DNA of 64,000 nucleotides. It comes from Tachypleus tridentatus (lineage: Eukaryota > Arthropoda > Merostomata > Xiphosura > Limulidae). The DNA is taken from positions 23,676,400 through 23,740,399 of the forward strand of contig NC_134828.1 of NCBI RefSeq assembly GCF_004210375.1, read 5' to 3'. The notes below the pieces were generated by a model. It saw nothing but the letters and a program-made list of their open reading frames with translations. It was not told the origin of the DNA and made no database searches. The position numbers and the translations under genes were made by a program. Each line of letters begins with the position of its first letter. Within the stretch, counting starts at the first letter, position 1. This document shows, in pieces, positions 1 through 10,379 of the stretch.

Positions 1-262
1 CACCTAATATTGTTATTATTCATACATGTGTACACTTAATATTGTTATTATTCAAACATGTGTACACCTAATATTGTTATCATTGAAACACGAGTACACC
101 TAATCTTGTTATTATTCAAACATGTGTACACCTAATATTGCTGTTTTTCAAACATGTGTACACTTAATATTGTTATTATTCAAATATGTGTACATCTAAT
201 ATTGTTTTTATTCAAACACGAGTACATCTAATATTGTTATTATTCGAACATGAGCACACCTT
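1..262. repeat. 32-bp minisatellite, about 8 copies
   Basis: Tandem repeat of about 32 bp. Each unit carries ACATGTGTACACCTAATATT followed by a TTATTATT-rich part. The array is cut by the left window edge, so its full length is unknown. Copies differ by a few substitutions (CACGAGTACA for CATGTGTACA). No coding potential. Confidence 0.9.
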
Positions 263-289
263 CACAATATAACCTTCATTTCTAATAAA

Positions 290-417
290 GCCCCCCTGTG
301 GCACAGCAGTATGTCTACTGACTTACAACTCTAAAAACTGGGTTTCGATACTCGTGGTCAGCAGAGCACAGCTATTCCGTTTTGTAGCTTTGTGCTTAAC
401 TTCGAACAAACCAAATT
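290..417 (+). mobile_element. tRNA-like SINE, family B
   Basis: Short element starting GCCCCCCTGTGGCACAGCAG, with a box-B-like GGTTTCGATACTCG and ending TTTGTGCTTAAC. The same head and tail recur in reverse at 14110-14212 and 62668-62793. The pol III-type internal promoter is inferred from the tRNA-like head. Confidence 0.7.
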
Positions 418-1891
418 CATTCTGAAAAGTTCATATTATGATAATGAAGAGAAATTAAAATGTATTTGTTGATCGCGTGTCTGTTAAATACAAAATTAAA
501 CAATAGCCTATCGAAATCCAAATATTAATGTAAGCTGAGCCAGTTTGGTTAAAAGAAATCTAATGAGTGATATGTGTTTGAGAGGACTAAAGTTAGCGAA
601 ATATTTTGTTTTTAATTTGTTTAAACTTTAATTATCGTATCAGTAGACTCGTGAATAATTTTTTTCTCTCTGAAAATGGAGAAACTCGATCGCAAGTAGC
701 CTAAATGGTGTTTATTAATAGGTTTAAGTCACGCTCTAAGAATGTTGAACGTTTAATGTTTTTGTTTGGGTCTCATTCGGAGATTCGTTGTTGATGAAAG
801 TTGGCTGGAAGTTATTTCGCACAACCTTGCCAGAAAGGGTTCTTAATCCTATTTGCTCCCTTCTACCAATGTGGTTCAAGTTGGACACGAGTAAGTTTCT
901 TTATAACGTCTACCGTCTCCAAATGCTTTTGTGGAACAGTTTATTCTCGGAAATGTTCTTTCTTCGTTTGTCGCTACGTCTTCAATCTGTAACCTTTTTT
1001 CGATTTTCTGACTTCCTAACTTAGTACTAACCATACCAATTACAAGTACTTCCTTCGTCATCAGTTTCATTCACCAACAAGCACGTGATACATTTCGTGT
1101 CGTCTGTCTCGTGCAACTGTCCGTGACGAAGACAAACGAGCACCTTGTCTGTGTCATCTTAGCCCAATGTCAACTATTAGCACGTAACTTTATACGATAG
1201 AGGGAGGGTGTTGGTCGCACCTGTACAAACCCACGTGCGGCAAGCTCCCAGGGGTGAGACCTAGGAAAGCCTAGAAGACCGTGAGAACTCGAACCATCAG
1301 GACACAAGGAATGGGATGGTACAGACAATTATCTGTACTTAACTTAAGCCAATACAGACCTAAAGTCAAGTCTTTCCATAAATACATAACTGTGACTTTT
1401 CACATTGCTAACAGTAAAAATGAAAGAATTTCGAGTTGCATCAATAAATTCTGTTGAACACCCTCACTCGGCCCATTTAAGAACGACGAAAGTCGTAAAT
1501 GTGTGGGTTTACAGAAGGTAACGAAACGGGCATGAAACATAAGTGTTTATGGAAGTGTAACGAAGCCGAAACTGCAAATTCGTGTAAGTCAGTAGGTGAT
1601 GGCTTCAGTAGCTTGGTATGTACACCCATCACCGGCTTACGTTTTAGAACGATAAATTTAAAAAAAAGTAAGACCTTAAATTTTTCAAGCAATAAAGGAA
1701 AAGTTACACGGTCAACTGGGAAAACGTAACAGTGGTCACAGAAAACTTCGATCTGTAAGAACACAGGGCTTTTGTAACACCGTCAATTTCTGTTCAGTTA
1801 CTCATACGGCGTTAAACGTTTTTGCTAATATGTTTGCTTATAGAAAGCGTTCGTTGTGCAAAATTTAAGTTTATAAACTGTTTGTTTTCGT
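418..1891. other. non-coding stretch, no gene recognised
   Basis: AT-rich DNA with short chance open frames on both strands (for example 788-1024 and 1477-1764). None has a recognisable domain or a coherent splice context. A slightly GC-richer patch at 1200-1330 has no identity I can assign. Confidence 0.5.
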
Positions 1892-1953
1892 TGTGTGTCT
1901 TTTTTTCTTATAGCAAAGCCACATCATGCTATTTGGTGACCCCACCGAGGGAT
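1892..1953 (-). mobile_element. tRNA-like SINE, family C, fragment
   Basis: Contains the family C tail string CTTATAGCAAAGCCACATCA followed by a CCACCGAGGG block, then stops. The tRNA-like head (box B) is missing, so this is a truncated copy. Confidence 0.65.
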
Positions 1954-2336
1954 TTGTTTTCGTATTTTTAACCTTTACGGTACCTAATGCGACGCATGGT
2001 TTGAACTGTAAGGTCAGAGACTATTTCTTAGTTTGAAGTACTGACCAAAGGGAAGGCAGAAAGTCAGCAATATCCGCCACAAGGGGATTTGTCTGGCTCT
2101 TGGAATCGAATGGTCAGGTTCACTGACAAGTTTATAATGCACCCATAATTAAACATGCGGTGAGTGTTGTGGCACCTGGTTTCGAACCTTGGACTATTCG
2201 ATCTGCATCCTAACACCCAAACAAAGACCACGCCCGACTACTATTTGTTTGTTTATTGTTGAGCAAAAACCTACGCAAGAGGCTATCAGTGCTGTACCTA
2301 TCACGAGTATTGACACCAGATTTGTTAACTGTGTAA

Positions 2337-2462
2337 TGTGTGTTTGTGTGTTTTCTTATAGCAAAGCCACATCGGGCTATCTGCTGATTACACAGGGGAA
2401 TTGAACCCCTGATTTTAGCGTTGTAAATCCGTAGACTTACCGCTGTACCAGCGGGGGACTTA
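2337..2462 (-). mobile_element. tRNA-like SINE, family C, complete
   Basis: Full family C copy: tail CTTATAGCAAAGCCACATCG, then the reversed box B (GGGGAATTGAACCCCTGAT), then the reversed head CCGCTGTACCAGCGGGGGAC. It is flanked by a 12-bp direct repeat TTAACTGTGTAA at 2325-2336 and 2463-2474, which marks the insertion by target-primed reverse transcription. Confidence 0.88.
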
Positions 2463-2474
2463 TTAACTGTGTAA

Positions 2475-5082
2475 GCACTCGGATTTATCGCTGAGTCACT
2501 GAGGAATCCAGTCTAGTAATGTTGGAATGATAAATATTGGAATGATATAACATTGCTATCATATCTAAGTGTAAAATCCTATTTCTGATGAAGAAGTAGG
2601 AGACGATAACATTTGTGATTTGAGTATTTCGTGAAAGAGATTTGTTTATTTTGAATGTTGTCACAAGAGAAACAGATACTCTGTTCTGTATAGTTAGATA
2701 TGAAATATTATTTTGGTTTTTAACATTCTGAAAAAACACAAAAAATCATAAAATTACAGCTCTGTTTATGATTCTTTGATAAAAGAAACAATGGAATATT
2801 TTGACAGAATATTCTGATGAAGAATCCGTGACGATTTTTTTTTGTTTTACATTTCTATTAAGGAAATAAATCATAATATATATATTTTTTTCAAATCCTC
2901 TGGTTAATGAGATGGAAATAACTACATGTTTGTTGTGAATATTTCGATAACACACATCATCTGTATATCTGGTCAAAGAAGGCAATAATTTCTTTGTCCT
3001 GTATATCTTAAAGAGGGAGATGCCAGCATCTTTGTTCTGAATATTTTTATGGAAGAAATAATGGTATTTTTGGTTTATCTTTTTTGGATGAAAAAAAATA
3101 CATATTTGTTATGGATTCTCTAGAAAAATGAAAAGGGTGTATATCATTTGGACTCACTGGTAAAGAAATGGTAGAATCTTCATCTTTGTCCACTTTACTC
3201 AGATGGAGGAGTTAGAGTGGATGAACGTGTCTTTGTTTTGGATATTTTAAAGAGAGGATTAATGGAATTCTGGTGAAGTAGATGGGGTGTCAGTACTTCG
3301 TTTTAATAGGACCTTTAATGGAAGGGATGGTAATATGCTTGGTCTGATTATTCGAGTAATAATAATATTTTTTCCTGGATATACACTTCTAAAAAAGAGT
3401 ATTTTTTTTTAATTCTACATTCTTCTCACAAAAGAGGTTTACACGTAATGATGAAAGTATATCTCATTTATAAATTTACTTTGGATATTTTATGAAGATT
3501 GTTTGTTTCTTAGAAATCGAGCCCCATATTACTGCTGTACATTTTATGAAGAATATGGTATATACTATCTAGAGCATTAAGAATGACTAGATGTTTTTCA
3601 CTGTTGGGGTTTCTTATAATACCATGCTTCTCTTTATTGGCTCTAGCACAAAGTGTTCAATCTCCGCTCAAGAGGTTAAAGGTTATCTTAGGATTCACAA
3701 AGGTCTCAATTTCCTGATCGAGCTTCTTTATTAGTCCCAGTTGCTTTCATGACTAGCCGCTAGGGCACCTACCCGTTGTATTTGACTACGTGTACCACGT
3801 TTAGTCCCATTAGCCCGTGGGTGGGAGTATGAAGACAGTTCAAAGATGGCGTTACAGAGAATCCAAATTTTGATGCCATATTCGGGTTCAGCAACCCTTG
3901 AAACGTATTCTTAGACTTCCATAATGCCTGGGTGGCCTTCAGGAACATTTTAGCCAACCCTTGACAGATGGGCTATGACATATAACTAAGGACACCCTTG
4001 GACCACCACGAGTCCCTCCATCCAGTTTGGTCTTGCATTACGACGTGATAGAATAGTAGTGGTCCAGGCACTGTTTATATCAGCAGCTTTCAAAAACAAC
4101 TGTTATGTTGTGAATCGGATCAAGCATGCGAATTGTGATTGTTATACATTTTATTTAAGTTGTTTAGACATCATATGTTAGGTTACTGATTAATAATATA
4201 CTATTATATAGATGAGTGATGACGTATTGTATGTCTTCTAGGGGCAAAAGAACCACATAGGAAAAGTTCAGAGATTATATATTTTAACTCTTGGTGTAAG
4301 GTGTGTGACAGTATTTCATTATTTGTATATTTCAATGTTGCTAATAAAGTGTATGAGAGAGATTTATGTTATATATACATATATAAGGAATCTTGGTGTC
4401 TCTCTGAACGTTCTTCTACCAGTCGTGTGAAAAGCTGTGCACGCAGACAAAGCTCAACATTTACTTCTGAAATGACGATAGAACAGATGTGAATAATATT
4501 GATGTCAAACTGTATTTCATAATCAGGGTATTATACATTAAATTGTTAGTAATTCATTACAGTATCATTCGCATTTTAAACTCTGACTTAAATAATAAAA
4601 ATATAGATTTACCATATGTTATAGTTGAGCGGCTCTTAGCATGACTAAAATGTTCAACATTACGCAGTGGGCGTAATTAGTAATTCAAAACTTTGGTTCT
4701 GAGTGAAACCAAGAGCTCAAAATAATTAACATTTTCAAAGCCCTTGAAATGATTTAAATTGATAGGTTAACCTAAACCCTTCTTGTCACTGGAGACGGAT
4801 AAATTTGTTTGTAGACTGTTTGCTTGGCGATCAGTGTAAAATTTGTAGAAGTATTTGGTCGATTTAATCTTTCATTAACGGGTATACAATGTGTGTGGGG
4901 GGTATTTAGTAGGTTGTATATCATTGTTAGATATATAATTTGAGGAACTAACAATAGATTGTATTGAATTATCGAAAAGGAAATTTGATTGAACATTTAA
5001 TAATTTGTTTGTAATTGATGTAACCGAAATATATCCAAAATAGTTTATCTGTACATTTCGATATTGTAGTTTATCGAATTAT
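2475..5082. other. non-coding stretch with a decayed minisatellite
   Basis: No gene recognised. From about 2560 to 3370 the words TTTGTTxTGGATATT and GAAGAGATGGTA return at irregular ~40-80 bp spacing, as expected of an old, diverged tandem array. At 3640-4080 there is a less AT-rich segment with a 62-codon chance frame on the minus strand. It could be an unclassified dispersed repeat, but nothing in it matches a family I know. Confidence 0.4.
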
Positions 5083-5361
5083 TTGGTTTGGTTTGGTTTG
5101 AATTTGGCGCAAAGTTACACGAGGGCTATCTGCACTAGCCGTTCCTAATTTAGCGGTGTAAGACTGGAGGGAAGGCAGCTAGTTATCACCACCCACCTCC
5201 AACTCTTGAGCTACTCTTATACCAACGAATAGTGGAATTGACCGAAACATTACAACGCCACCACGGCTGAAAGGGCGAGCATGTTTGATGTAACGGGGAT
5301 TCGAACCTGCGACCCTCAGATTATGAGTGGAGTGTCTCAATCACCTAGCCATGTCGGGGCC
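5083..5361 (-). mobile_element. tRNA-like SINE, family A
   Basis: Complete reversed family A copy. It has a TTTGG-rich tail, then GCGCAAAGTTACACGAGGGC, the body strings GGAAGGCAGCTAGT and CCAACTCTTGAGCTACTCTT, a reversed box B (GGGGATTCGAACCTGCGACC), and a head ending TAGCCATGTCGGGGCC. The tRNA-like promoter is inferred from the box A and box B strings. Confidence 0.88.
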
Positions 5362-6670
5362 TAACTTTGGTGAAGGTAAAAACTAACCAATGATACTCAT
5401 AGGTTAACTTGAATCTCGAAATAAATAAATATATTCCATGGTGAAACATCGGAGAAACCGAACGACTGTTATGTTTGTTTTTTATTTAATGAAGACATCT
5501 TGTAAACCAGCTTATAGATTGTTTTGCTTTGGCTAAAATAAAAAAAAAAAAAAACATTGAAAAAATAAACACGTAGAAACGTTTTGAAAGATTACACGTT
5601 TAAAATATTGGTATTAACAATAACAAATATCGCTTGTCCTTAAACGTTGATGTCAAATAAGTTCGGAACGTTGAATTCCTCGCGCTTTTCGTATCGAAGA
5701 AACGTGTGGGGTTATCAGTTTTTCAAATTATAGTGTTTAACAGTGATTATAGCCTCTCGCGCGTTTTGACCCTTGAGGTTATCAGACCTTCAGGATTCAT
5801 TAACAAACCAGCGAAATAGTCACCATTCCACAAGCCCCTGTTGTCAGCAGCTATGTTGCCAGTTATATGTGTCCAAAGTGCTATGAAAAAAAGATTTATG
5901 CATTCCAGTTGATGCTCAGATGTGTTCTCGACAGCCTACAACCTGGGTACTTAACCTTTGACCTCGGTGATAATCAATTTGACTGTTAAAACGGTCCCCA
6001 CCTGTGTATGTACACACATATATATATATATGTGTATATGCATTCCTGAATGTGGGAAGCAGCCCAAGACCCCACATAAACGAACCCCACCCCTTCTCCT
6101 GCTGTGTTGTACTCGTATCACTCACACACTCATTCATATTTTCACTCTTGTTTTCTCCAAACGCATCCTGAATCGACTTTTCAAAATCCTCTCGTTTTGT
6201 ATTTCTGTCTTCTCAGTGAAAAAGACCTCGGTCATTAATCTTCAGCAAAGTGACTGTATGACCTAGCGATTCTTAAGCCACCTTTTTCCTGTATTTAAGG
6301 ATTTAACACCAAAGCGGAAATCGTCAAGGGAACTGTGGAGGGTTGAAATAGAGGACAGAAGCTGCGATTAATGTTACACAAGAGGTGGCGCGCACAAAGT
6401 GGGAAGACACACGTGCGTAAAAGAGAAATAATAAAAAAAAACAGACCAACTATTCGATGTTTCTTGATAACTGAGAAGTTTTTCTTCCTTGTGTCCACTG
6501 TTATTACACGATGTTGAAACACATTTCACATAAAAGCTGTATTTACTTTCCTAACCAGGGTCATTTGAAAATGTCATTTCAACATATCACATCCTACACA
6601 GAAACTGAACTTTCTCCGTTCATGTCAAAGACTTCCACTATAAATAGTTACAAAGACTTCCACTATATAT
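5362..6670. other. non-coding stretch, no gene recognised
   Basis: Contains a short ACACATATATATATATGTGT microsatellite at about 6013-6036 and a homopolymer A run near 5540. The longest frame (5958-6266, 102 codons) runs through the TA microsatellite and shows no domain. Confidence 0.5.
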
Positions 6671-7809
6671 ACTCTTCAAAAAAAGAAACGCAAAAGGGAT
6701 ATTTTTGTTATTTTAAAGAGAAATATATGTAATAACGTTACAAGCTCAGAGCATGTGATGTTACACGTGTTAAGGCACTGATTGTCAGACCAAAATTACA
6801 ATAAAAATTGTGCACTTTGAAAACGGAGGAAAACATCAAATTTTTCGCCAAAACGCATTTGTGTCCAATAAATTTGTTTGAGAGATCTGCATGTTCTGCA
6901 AGTGCAACATGTGCAAAATCCCTATAAAAGTGACGGGTTCTCGGTTTCCATAGCTCAGTGTTAAGCCACCGACACGCAATACACTTACGCCAAGACTGAC
7001 TGAAGCAGAACGCAACAACTCCATTGGTCGCTTGGAAACAGGCGAATCTCGATCAGATGTTGCTAGAGCTGTGAATGTCCACCCAAGCACCATCACAAGG
7101 CTATGGAATCGTCACCAACAACATGGATGAACTCGTGACCGTCCACGATCTGGCAGACCTCGTGTGACCACGCCCGCACAAGATCGCTACATCCGGTTAC
7201 GTCACCTTCGGGATAGGACCACCACTGCGACGTCTACTGCCTCAACCATACCAGGACTCCGTAGGATTTCCGATCAGACCGTACGCAACCGTCGACGAGA
7301 TTCTTAGGCCCCATGTGCAACCCATCATGGTGAACGTCAACGACGTTTTTCAACATGACAACGCCCGTCCTCACACAACCCGACTCACCACAACATCAAC
7401 GTTCTTCCCTGGCCCTCTAGATCACCAGATTTAAACCCCATCGAACATCTTTGGGACGAGTTGGTCCGACGTCTGCGACAGCGACAACCTCAACTGCAGA
7501 CTCTACCTCAGCTTGTAGCAGCTTTGCAGGCTGAGTGGACAGCCATTCCACAGGATGTGATTCGTCATCTCATCGCTCCCATGGGCAGGAGATGCCAAGC
7601 AGTTATTGATGCTCACGGGGGGGCATACTCGTTATTGACGTTGAGTGACGTTAAACTTCAACTAGTGCGCGTGGACTTCGCCTTTGCAGACTTTGGATGT
7701 TCAGAAATGAATGTGCAAAGTTTCACACATGTCATACAGAACTACCCGGAATAAACTTGTTAACAATATGTTTCAAATTTTGCCTTTTGCGTTTCTTTTT
7801 TTGAAGAGT
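6671..7809 (+). mobile_element. Tc1-like DNA transposon, internally deleted
   Basis: Bounded by 27-bp perfect inverted ends, beginning ACTCTTCAAAAAAAGAAACG at 6671 and mirrored at 7783-7809, within TA-rich flanks that fit Tc1/mariner TA targeting. It is about 1.14 kb long against 1.5-1.7 kb for an intact Tc1-like element, so the middle of the transposase gene has been lost. The exact TA duplication cannot be placed because the flanks are TATATA on both sides. Confidence 0.88.
6982..7754 (+). pseudogene. Tc1-like transposase remnant
   Basis: The 5' part reads as the family's paired HTH DNA-binding region: LTEAERNNSIGRLETG, then ARAVNVHPSTITRLWNRHQQ, then an in-frame TGA at about 7127, then DRPRSGRPRVTTPAQDRYIR. 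Near 7300 the frame changes and jumps to DEILRPHVQPIM and FQHDNARPHT, which carries the second catalytic Asp. A further frame change near 7395 leads to SPDLNPIEHLWDELVRRL, with the third acidic residue, and on to the natural C-terminus at 7754. The segment that would hold the first catalytic Asp is gone. The known family role is cut-and-paste transposition at TA; this copy cannot encode a working enzyme. Confidence 0.88.
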
Positions 7810-7860
7810 ATATATCTGTTCTATTAAGAAAAAGGGATCTCAAGTGAGTTCTATAATGTT

Positions 7861-8080
7861 TGGTTTGTTTTAAATTTCGCGCAAAGCTACACGAGGGCTA
7901 TCTGTGCTAGCCGTCCCTAATTTAGCAGTGTGAGACCAAAGGTGAGGCAGCCAGTTATCATCACCCGCCGCCAACTGTTGGACAACTCTTAATGGAATTG
8001 ACCGTATTATTATAATTACCTCACAGCTGAAAGGGCGAGCATGTTTGGTGTGACGGGGATTCGAACTCAAGACCCTCGGA
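7861..8080 (-). mobile_element. tRNA-like SINE, family A, head-truncated
   Basis: Reversed family A body (GCGCAAAGCTACACGAGGGC; GGGCGAGCATGTTTGGTGTG) ending just beyond box B at GACCCTCGGA. The box A half of the tRNA-like head is missing. A short repeat CTATAAT lies on both sides. It sits about 50 bp beyond the Tc1-like element. Confidence 0.82.
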
Positions 8081-8631
8081 ACTATAATTTCTGTGGAAAT
8101 TCAGTCACTATACTTTGGTCAGTCTTTAGTGGGAGGGGGGATTTTGTAATAGATAAAAATAATGAAAATGTTGAACAACACGAGAGACCATTTTAGAAAT
8201 CGATTCTACTGTTAACCGTTGCAGTAACATTCTATCGAGCGTCCACGACTGTAGGGATAGGTCGAAACTATCCATACTGAGTGAAGATACTTTAAGGAAG
8301 ATGAAATCGTCAAAGATGAAAAGCAAAGAAATCGCAACTAACTTTTGTTCTCTGACGTTTTCGAAAAGTATAGACTTTCGTTTCGTTGGGAATAAATTAT
8401 TTAAATATGTGAGTTGGTTATGTATATATATGTTTGTGTTAAAACTACAAAATTAATACTTGAATCGCGTTGTTCTGTGAAACTATTGATAACATAGGTT
8501 TTAAAATTGAACCAAATAAAAGATACTGAGTTTGTTGGTTTTCACGTGTGTAATTTTGCTTGTATTACGAATTTCTGGTTTAAATTATTTTGATATGAAT
8601 CTGAATGCATTTCTCCATTTTCTTCTCTGCG
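8081..8631. other. non-coding stretch, nothing recognised
   Basis: AT-rich sequence with only a 66-codon chance frame on the minus strand. Confidence 0.45.
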
Positions 8632-8750
8632 AGTCCCCCGCTGGTACAGTGGTAAGTCTATGGATTTACGACGCTAAAATCAGGGGTTCGATTCCCCCTC
8701 GGTGACCTCAGCAGATAACCCAATGTGGCTTTGCTATAAGAAAAATACAC
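8632..8750 (+). mobile_element. tRNA-like SINE, family C
   Basis: Head GTCCCCCGCTGGTACAGTGG, box B GGGGTTCGATTCCCCCTCGG, tail GTGGCTTTGCTATAAGAAAA. All three parts of family C are present in forward orientation. No clear target-site duplication was seen. Confidence 0.85.
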
Positions 8751-8799
8751 TCTTATCTGCGAATATTTAGCTGTTGTCGTAACAACCAGCGGACTTCGT

Positions 8800-9065
8800 A
8801 TTTGTTAAATAACCTCACTTGACCCATTCTAGACTAACATAACGTAACAGGACTTAACCTAACCTATCCTAGACTGACGTAACGTATGTGGTCTAATCTA
8901 ACCTATCCTATAAGGTAACGTAATATAACTTAACACATTCTTGGCTAATGTAACGTAACGTTATCTAGCATAATCTATACTAAGCTAAGATAATATAACG
9001 TAGTTAATGGTTTTCAAACGAGACCCAAAACTCGAGAGCTTTCGAATAGTTTAATGGAATTTGTA
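8800..9065. repeat. telomere-like TAACCTAAC tract plus foldback arm
   Basis: Degenerate repeats of AACATAACGTAAC, TAACCTAACCTATCCTA and similar words, followed at 9010-9060 by TTTTCAAACGAGACCCAAAA and a GCTTTCGAATAGTTT block. The same tract and arm occur together at 16435-16760, so this is one dispersed family. The tract resembles the arthropod (TTAGG)n telomere repeat but is not a clean array. Confidence 0.6.
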
Positions 9066-9481
9066 ATTGTTAGACCCGTTTTACAGTGTTTTCATTAGCC
9101 AAGCTGGATGAATTTTTTGTTGGCGTAAGTTAATTGAATGTAAGTATGGGATAAGTCGTTATAAGCATCAGTTAAGTCATTGTAAACACGTATCCAGTGA
9201 TCGTAAGTATGGGTTTAGTTATGTAAACATGTGTTATGATATGATTTATAGAGTCTTCCGAAATGTATCATTTTATAATTGTGTTTAATCATACTAAAAC
9301 TTCCTGTAGCAAGGTGACATCACATAAATAAAAGACTCAAAACTCCCATAAATATTATCTACACATCACCGTTATAAAAGGCCTAACTGTATTTCTTTGG
9401 TTTCTTTATGACGAGAAAATAAAAATGTATCTCAGAACGGCTGGTATGGGTATTAACACTTTTACTGATAAGCAGAGAACA

Positions 9482-9515
9482 ACGTTTCGACTTTCCTAGG
9501 TCATCTTAAGGTTAA
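9482..9515 (-). ncRNA. decayed hammerhead ribozyme core at Penelope 3' end
   Basis: The minus strand reads AACC, then TTAAGATGACC, then a loop, then AGTCGAAACGTTGTT. This aligns with the intact core at 20232-20305, but the conserved CUGANGA has become CUUAAGA (G5 replaced by U), which should abolish cleavage. Penelope-like elements are known to carry hammerhead motifs near their ends, so the location supports the call. Confidence 0.6.
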
Positions 9516-9653
9516 GAAAGAGAGAGTTTGAATGTGATCGTTAACGGACACATGTCTTAGGGACGAAATTATAAACGGGTACAGGATTGTAGAGGGCGTT
9601 GCAGGTGGATGTTAGGTTATTAATTAGTATAGGTATAAAGGTGTTCCTTTATA

Positions 9654-10379
9654 TTAGTTTAATTTTGGTTTAAGTTGCTGTGTAAGTAGGACTTCTTTAA
9701 TTTTGCGTTTGTTTATATTTGTTTCCCTACTTAGTACCTGAGTGTTTTTTGTAGTTATGTTGTGTTTATTTGATTTGCAGTGTTCAAAAACGTGTAAAGG
9801 TGTTTCGTTTTTTGTGTTCTTTGAATCTAGTTTCCATTTTTCTGCTTGTTTTTCCAATATAGAAGTCGTGGCAGTTGTTACATTGTACAGGGCGTTCAGA
9901 AAGTCACTGTGCACTTATATATTTATTAACAGACATGTTTCAATATAGAATACAGGAGGTAAATATGAATAACAATTATAAACAATGTTGAAAGTGACCC
10001 CCGTTGGCATCAGTACAGGTTTGGATCCTTCTTATTTTGTTTCTAAACACCGCTATCAGTTGCTGGCTTGAAATAGACTGAATAGACATATGATTACAAA
10101 ATTGCACAGTGACTTTCCGAACACCTTGTATTTTATAAATTATGTTCATGTTGTGTTTGTCAGTGTAATTTTTACATAATATGAACTTTAGTTTTGTACC
10201 TGGTTTTTGAATAAATTTGGTGTTTATTGGAATGTTGTGTTTTGTTATAAGTTATTTTTTCGCTGATGTCGGGAACATATGGTATGCAGCAGTGAAAGGT
10301 TTTGTAGGTTGTTGTATTTTGGGATTTATTGTTGTTTGTTTGTTGTTTGTCTAAGTGTATGTGTATAATTTTTTCCATG
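9654..10379 (-). pseudogene. Penelope-like linker and GIY-YIG endonuclease, split by a MITE
   Basis: The linker reads KTFHCCIPYVPDISEKI, then KFIQKPGTKLKFILC. The GIY-YIG domain begins IIYKIQCNNC just upstream of the MITE and continues DFYIGKTSRKMETRFKEHKK on its far side. The YIG and the following Arg are therefore present. One more frame change near 9805 leads to HVFEHCKSNKHNITT and a C-terminus KEVLLTQQLKPKLN at 9654. Reading across the 241-bp MITE plus one TA restores a continuous frame, so the insertion was clean. The domain normally nicks target DNA for priming. This copy is inactive. Confidence 0.87.
9888..10128. mobile_element. 241-bp mariner-type MITE inside the Penelope endonuclease
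   Basis: Ends are inverted: CAGGGCGTTCAGAAAGTCAC at 9888 and its near-mirror ending GACTTTCCGAACACCTTG at 10128. TA dinucleotides at 9886-9887 and 10129-10130 fit a TA target duplication. The interior is non-coding. The host frame resumes in phase when one TA and the element are ignored. Confidence 0.88.

Noticed and set aside
5958-6266. 102-codon open frame
   Set aside because: It crosses a TA/CA microsatellite, has no domain and no supporting splice or promoter context.
8632-8705. Possible true tRNA gene (box B GGTTCGATTCCC)
   Set aside because: The sequence continues into the fixed SINE tail and recurs many times; the cloverleaf is not complete. The same holds for the family A heads.
8800-9000. 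Interstitial telomere
   Set aside because: TAACCTAAC words are irregular and mixed with AACGTAAC; no clean TTAGG or CCTAA run. Kept only as a telomere-like repeat.
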